A DNA stretch of 64,000 nt, from the NCBI RefSeq assembly GCF_010725485.1, contig NZ_AP022598.1, positions 2,914,001 through 2,978,000 of the forward strand, in the 5' to 3' direction. Source of the DNA: Mycolicibacterium parafortuitum (GTDB taxonomy: Bacteria; Actinomycetota; Actinomycetes; Mycobacteriales; Mycobacteriaceae). Each line of letters begins with the position of its first letter. Position 1 is the first letter of the stretch. Below the pieces are notes generated by a model that did not search any database, was not told the DNA's origin, and saw only the letters and a program-made list of their open reading frames with translations. A program made the translations under genes and the position numbers. Shown in pieces: positions 62,099-64,000 of the stretch.

Positions 62099-62659
62099 CT
62101 AGCCGGGCGTGTTGCCGATCAGCTCCACACCGCTGCCGTTCCAGCGGAACTTGACCACGCTGTCGAGGCCAGGCACGCCGCTGGAGTACTTCAGCGCGAC
62201 GGTGTCCCCGGTGGTCTGGGTGCCGTCGAGGTCGTTGAACCCGTACGTGTCCGGAACGCCCGTCGGGATGAACTTGCCCTGGTGGAACAACACCGCGCGG
62301 GTGTTCGGGTTGGACTGGTTGGTGTTGGCCTTGATGATCACCGCCGACAGCTGGGCGCACTCGTTGTAGTTGCCCGCCAGCGGCTCGGGGTTCCACGCCT
62401 GACCGCTGCGCGGGTCGCGGGGCAGCTCCGACACCGCCTTGGCGATCTCGGGGGCGGCCAGGTCGGTGGCGCACGGATCGTCGGCGGGCGCGGGGCCCGG
62501 GAGCGGTCCGGCGGGCGGTGGAGCCGCGGGGGCCGCGGGCGCCGCGCTGACCGGTGCGGTCTGGTCCGGTGTCTTGGACACCGTCGAGTCGCCGGGACTG
62601 CATGCCGTGACGGTGAGTGCCGCCGCCACCACACAGATGTTGGTCGCCGCCCAATTCAC
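62099..62659 (-). CDS. lprE: Lipoprotein LprE
   Basis: A 186-residue lipoprotein: signal VNWAATNICVVAAALTVTAC with lipobox VTAC (Cys20), a Pro/Ala-rich linker, then a folded domain (AKAVSELPRDPRSGQAWNPE, GNYNECAQLSAVIIKANTN, VPDTYGFNDLDG, VVKFRWNGSGVELIGNT) closely matching Rv1252c. LprE is reported to modulate host cell responses; the enzymatic role, if any, is unknown. GTG 62659 gives the family length and has TACGGT 7 bases upstream; the frame is open to 62698. Confidence 0.88.
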   Translation of the reverse strand: MNWAATNICVVAAALTVTACSPGDSTVSKTPDQTAPVSAAPAAPAAPPPAGPLPGPAPADDPCATDLAAPEIAKAVSELPRDPRSGQAWNPEPLAGNYNECAQLSAVIIKANTNQSNPNTRAVLFHQGKFIPTGVPDTYGFNDLDGTQTTGDTVALKYSSGVPGLDSVVKFRWNGSGVELIGNTPG

Positions 62660-62666
62660 GTTGGGC

Positions 62667-62672
62667 ACCGTA
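62667..62672 (-). promoter_or_regulatory. -10 element TACGGT, leaderless promoter of lprE
   Basis: On the minus strand TACGGT ends 7 bases before the lprE GTG. Confidence 0.55.
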
Positions 62673-62750
62673 CGGCAGTCCGCGTGGCCGTGGGGCAAGG
62701 CTCGCCCGGGCCAGAAGTCACGGTCGGCCGGATCACCGTCTTGTACGCAC

Positions 62751-62756
62751 TAGACT
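62751..62756 (+). promoter_or_regulatory. -10 element TAGACT before deaD
   Basis: TAGACT ends 9 bases before the deaD ATG, and TTGTAC lies upstream at 62741-62746. A near-leaderless transcript fits; there is no ribosome binding site. Confidence 0.5.
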
Positions 62757-62765
62757 TCTTCCTCG

Positions 62766-64000
62766 ATGACGTCTACAAACGCGGAGCCCGACCCCGCTGC
62801 CCTGACCTTTTCCGACCTGCAGATTCACCCTGCGGTGCTGAAGGCTGTCTCCGACGTCGGCTACGAATCACCCTCACCGATCCAGGCCGCCACCATCCCC
62901 GCCATGTTGAACGGCTCCGATGTGGTCGGCCTCGCACAGACCGGCACCGGCAAGACCGCTGCGTTCGCGATCCCGATCCTGTCCAAGATCGACACCGAGA
63001 GCCGCAACACCCAGGCCCTGGTGCTGGCCCCGACCCGTGAGCTCGCGCTGCAGGTCGCCGAGGCGTTCGGCCGTTACGGCGCCCAGCTGCGCGTCAACGT
63101 GCTGCCGATCTACGGTGGCTCGTCCTACGTGCCGCAGCTGGCCGGACTCAAGCGCGGCGCGCAGGTCGTCGTCGGCACCCCGGGCCGGGTGATCGACCAC
63201 CTGGAGAAGGGCAGCCTGGACCTCTCCCATCTGGATTACCTGGTTCTCGACGAGGCCGACGAGATGCTGCAGATGGGCTTCGCCGAGGATGTCGAGCGCA
63301 TCCTGGCCGACACCCCCGAGTACAAGCAGGTCGCGTTGTTCTCCGCGACCATGCCACCGGCGATCAAGAAGATCACCGCCAAGTACCTGCACGATCCGGT
63401 CGAGGTCACCGTCAAGTCCAAGACCCAGACCGCCGAGAACATCACGCAGCGCTACTTCCTGGTGTCGTATCCGCGCAAGATGGATGCGCTGACCCGGCTG
63501 CTGGAGACCGAGCAGGGCGACGCGATGATCGTGTTCGTCCGCACCAAGCAGGCCACCGAGGAGGTCGCCGAGAAGCTGCGCGCCCGCGGGTTCGCGGCGG
63601 CGGCCATCAACGGCGACATCCCGCAGGCCGTCCGCGAGCGCACCATCAGCCAGCTCAAGGACGGCACCATCGACATCCTGGTCGCGACGGACGTCGCGGC
63701 CCGTGGTCTGGACGTCGAACGGATCAGCCACGTCGTCAACTTCGACATCCCGCACGACCCCGAGTCCTATGTGCACCGCATCGGCCGCACCGGGCGCGCC
63801 GGACGCTCGGGTACGGCGCTGCTGTTCGTGACGCCGCGCGAGCGTCACCTGCTCGGCGCGATCGAGCGTGTCACCCGGCAGAAGCTGGTGGAGTCCGAAC
63901 TGCCGTCGGTCGAGGACGTCAACGAGAAGCGGGTCGCGAAGTTCCGCGACTCGATCACCGACGCGCTGGACAAGCCCGGCATCGACCTGTTCCGCACGCT
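62766..64000 (+). CDS. deaD: ATP-dependent DEAD-box RNA helicase (3' end outside window)
   Basis: The first 411 residues are seen. It unwinds structured RNA in ribosome assembly and cold adaptation. The Q-motif region (FSDLQIHPAVLKAVSDVGYE), Walker A AQTGTGKT (57-64), PTREL, DEAD (162-165), LFSATMP, ATDVAARGLDVERI and HRIGRTGRAGR are all present. The C-terminal extension with the RNA-binding domain of DeaD/CsdA lies beyond the window. ATG 62766 has a -10 nine bases upstream. It is divergent from lprE, matching Rv1253. Confidence 0.95.
   Translation, partial: MTSTNAEPDPAALTFSDLQIHPAVLKAVSDVGYESPSPIQAATIPAMLNGSDVVGLAQTGTGKTAAFAIPILSKIDTESRNTQALVLAPTRELALQVAEAFGRYGAQLRVNVLPIYGGSSYVPQLAGLKRGAQVVVGTPGRVIDHLEKGSLDLSHLDYLVLDEADEMLQMGFAEDVERILADTPEYKQVALFSATMPPAIKKITAKYLHDPVEVTVKSKTQTAENITQRYFLVSYPRKMDALTRLLETEQGDAMIVFVRTKQATEEVAEKLRARGFAAAAINGDIPQAVRERTISQLKDGTIDILVATDVAARGLDVERISHVVNFDIPHDPESYVHRIGRTGRAGRSGTALLFVTPRERHLLGAIERVTRQKLVESELPSVEDVNEKRVAKFRDSITDALDKPGIDLFRT

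Noticed and set aside
61995..62654. An N-terminal extension of the nuclease-helicase to 62654
   Set aside because: It would run antisense to nothing but through lprE in another frame, past the helicase's own leaderless promoter and hairpin; the GTG at 61994 gives the family length.

Overview
The window is high-GC actinobacterial DNA whose gene order follows, with gaps, the Mycobacterium tuberculosis stretch from about Rv1187 to Rv1253 (putA, fadD36, dapD/dapE, LOG, fadD6, folP2, gpgS, tagA, glgM/glgC, the Rv1216c-Rv1219c efflux module, sigE-rseA-htrA-tatB, mrp, sugC, corA, lpqZ, kgd, lprE, deaD). No canonical PE/PPE gene is present, and a malic enzyme sits where M. tuberculosis has mdh. This suggests a fast-growing mycobacterium (Mycolicibacterium-like). 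The species cannot be fixed from the sequence alone, and the comparisons are from memory of the reference genomes, not from a search.

Layout. 1-8.3 kb: the end of a large repeat/metalloprotease surface protein, a fused proline-catabolic enzyme (putA), a secreted small protein, a Nudix hydrolase and the fadD36-VOC-VanY cluster. 8.3-9.8 kb: a signal-peptide-bearing glycine/asparagine-rich protein that looks like PGRS without a PE domain. 10-16.7 kb: lysine/diaminopimelate genes dapD and dapE, a ribosome-protection-type ABC-F protein, an EspC-like protein and a large P-loop regulator-like protein. 16.7-22.4 kb: LOG, fadD6, folP2-gpgS (methylglucose lipopolysaccharide synthesis), a DivIVA-like protein, tagA and a 55-residue conserved protein. 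22.4-25 kb: divergent glgM and glgC (maltose-1-phosphate/alpha-glucan). 25-30.7 kb: minus-strand membrane proteins and a TetR-ABC efflux module like RaaS/Rv1217c-1218c. 30.9-34.2 kb: the envelope-stress unit sigE-rseA-htrA-tatB.

34-47 kb: mrp, a lytic transglycosylase-like protein, DUF1003, an MgtE-N/CBS protein, a CitE-like lyase, a proline-rich membrane protein, a stress-type membrane protein directly followed by an orphan sugC (lpqY-sugA-sugB missing), a suppressor-of-fused-like protein, corA, malic enzyme, lpqZ and an SDR. 47-58 kb: a DUF732 protein, kgd (2-oxoglutarate decarboxylase/dehydrogenase), two MFS drug exporters, a flavoprotein monooxygenase-like protein and an FAD-linked oxidase. 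58.5-64 kb: a nuclease-helicase, lprE and deaD, which runs off the end.

Reading the intergenic DNA gives the most unusual signals. At least eighteen genes have a TANNNT hexamer ending 6-9 bases before their start codon with no usable ribosome binding site, the hallmark of leaderless transcripts. Two divergent pairs (dapD/dapE and the regulator/LOG pair) have mirror-image leaderless promoters that overlap so closely that they should exclude each other. Short ORFs placed the same way occur before the ABC-F gene and before the Rv1250-type drug exporter. The latter is a 28-codon hydrophobic ORF that overlaps the exporter start. Large perfect inverted repeats and a dispersed 19-24 bp repeat cluster at gene ends. 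There are no RNA genes, insertion sequences or CRISPR arrays that I can support.
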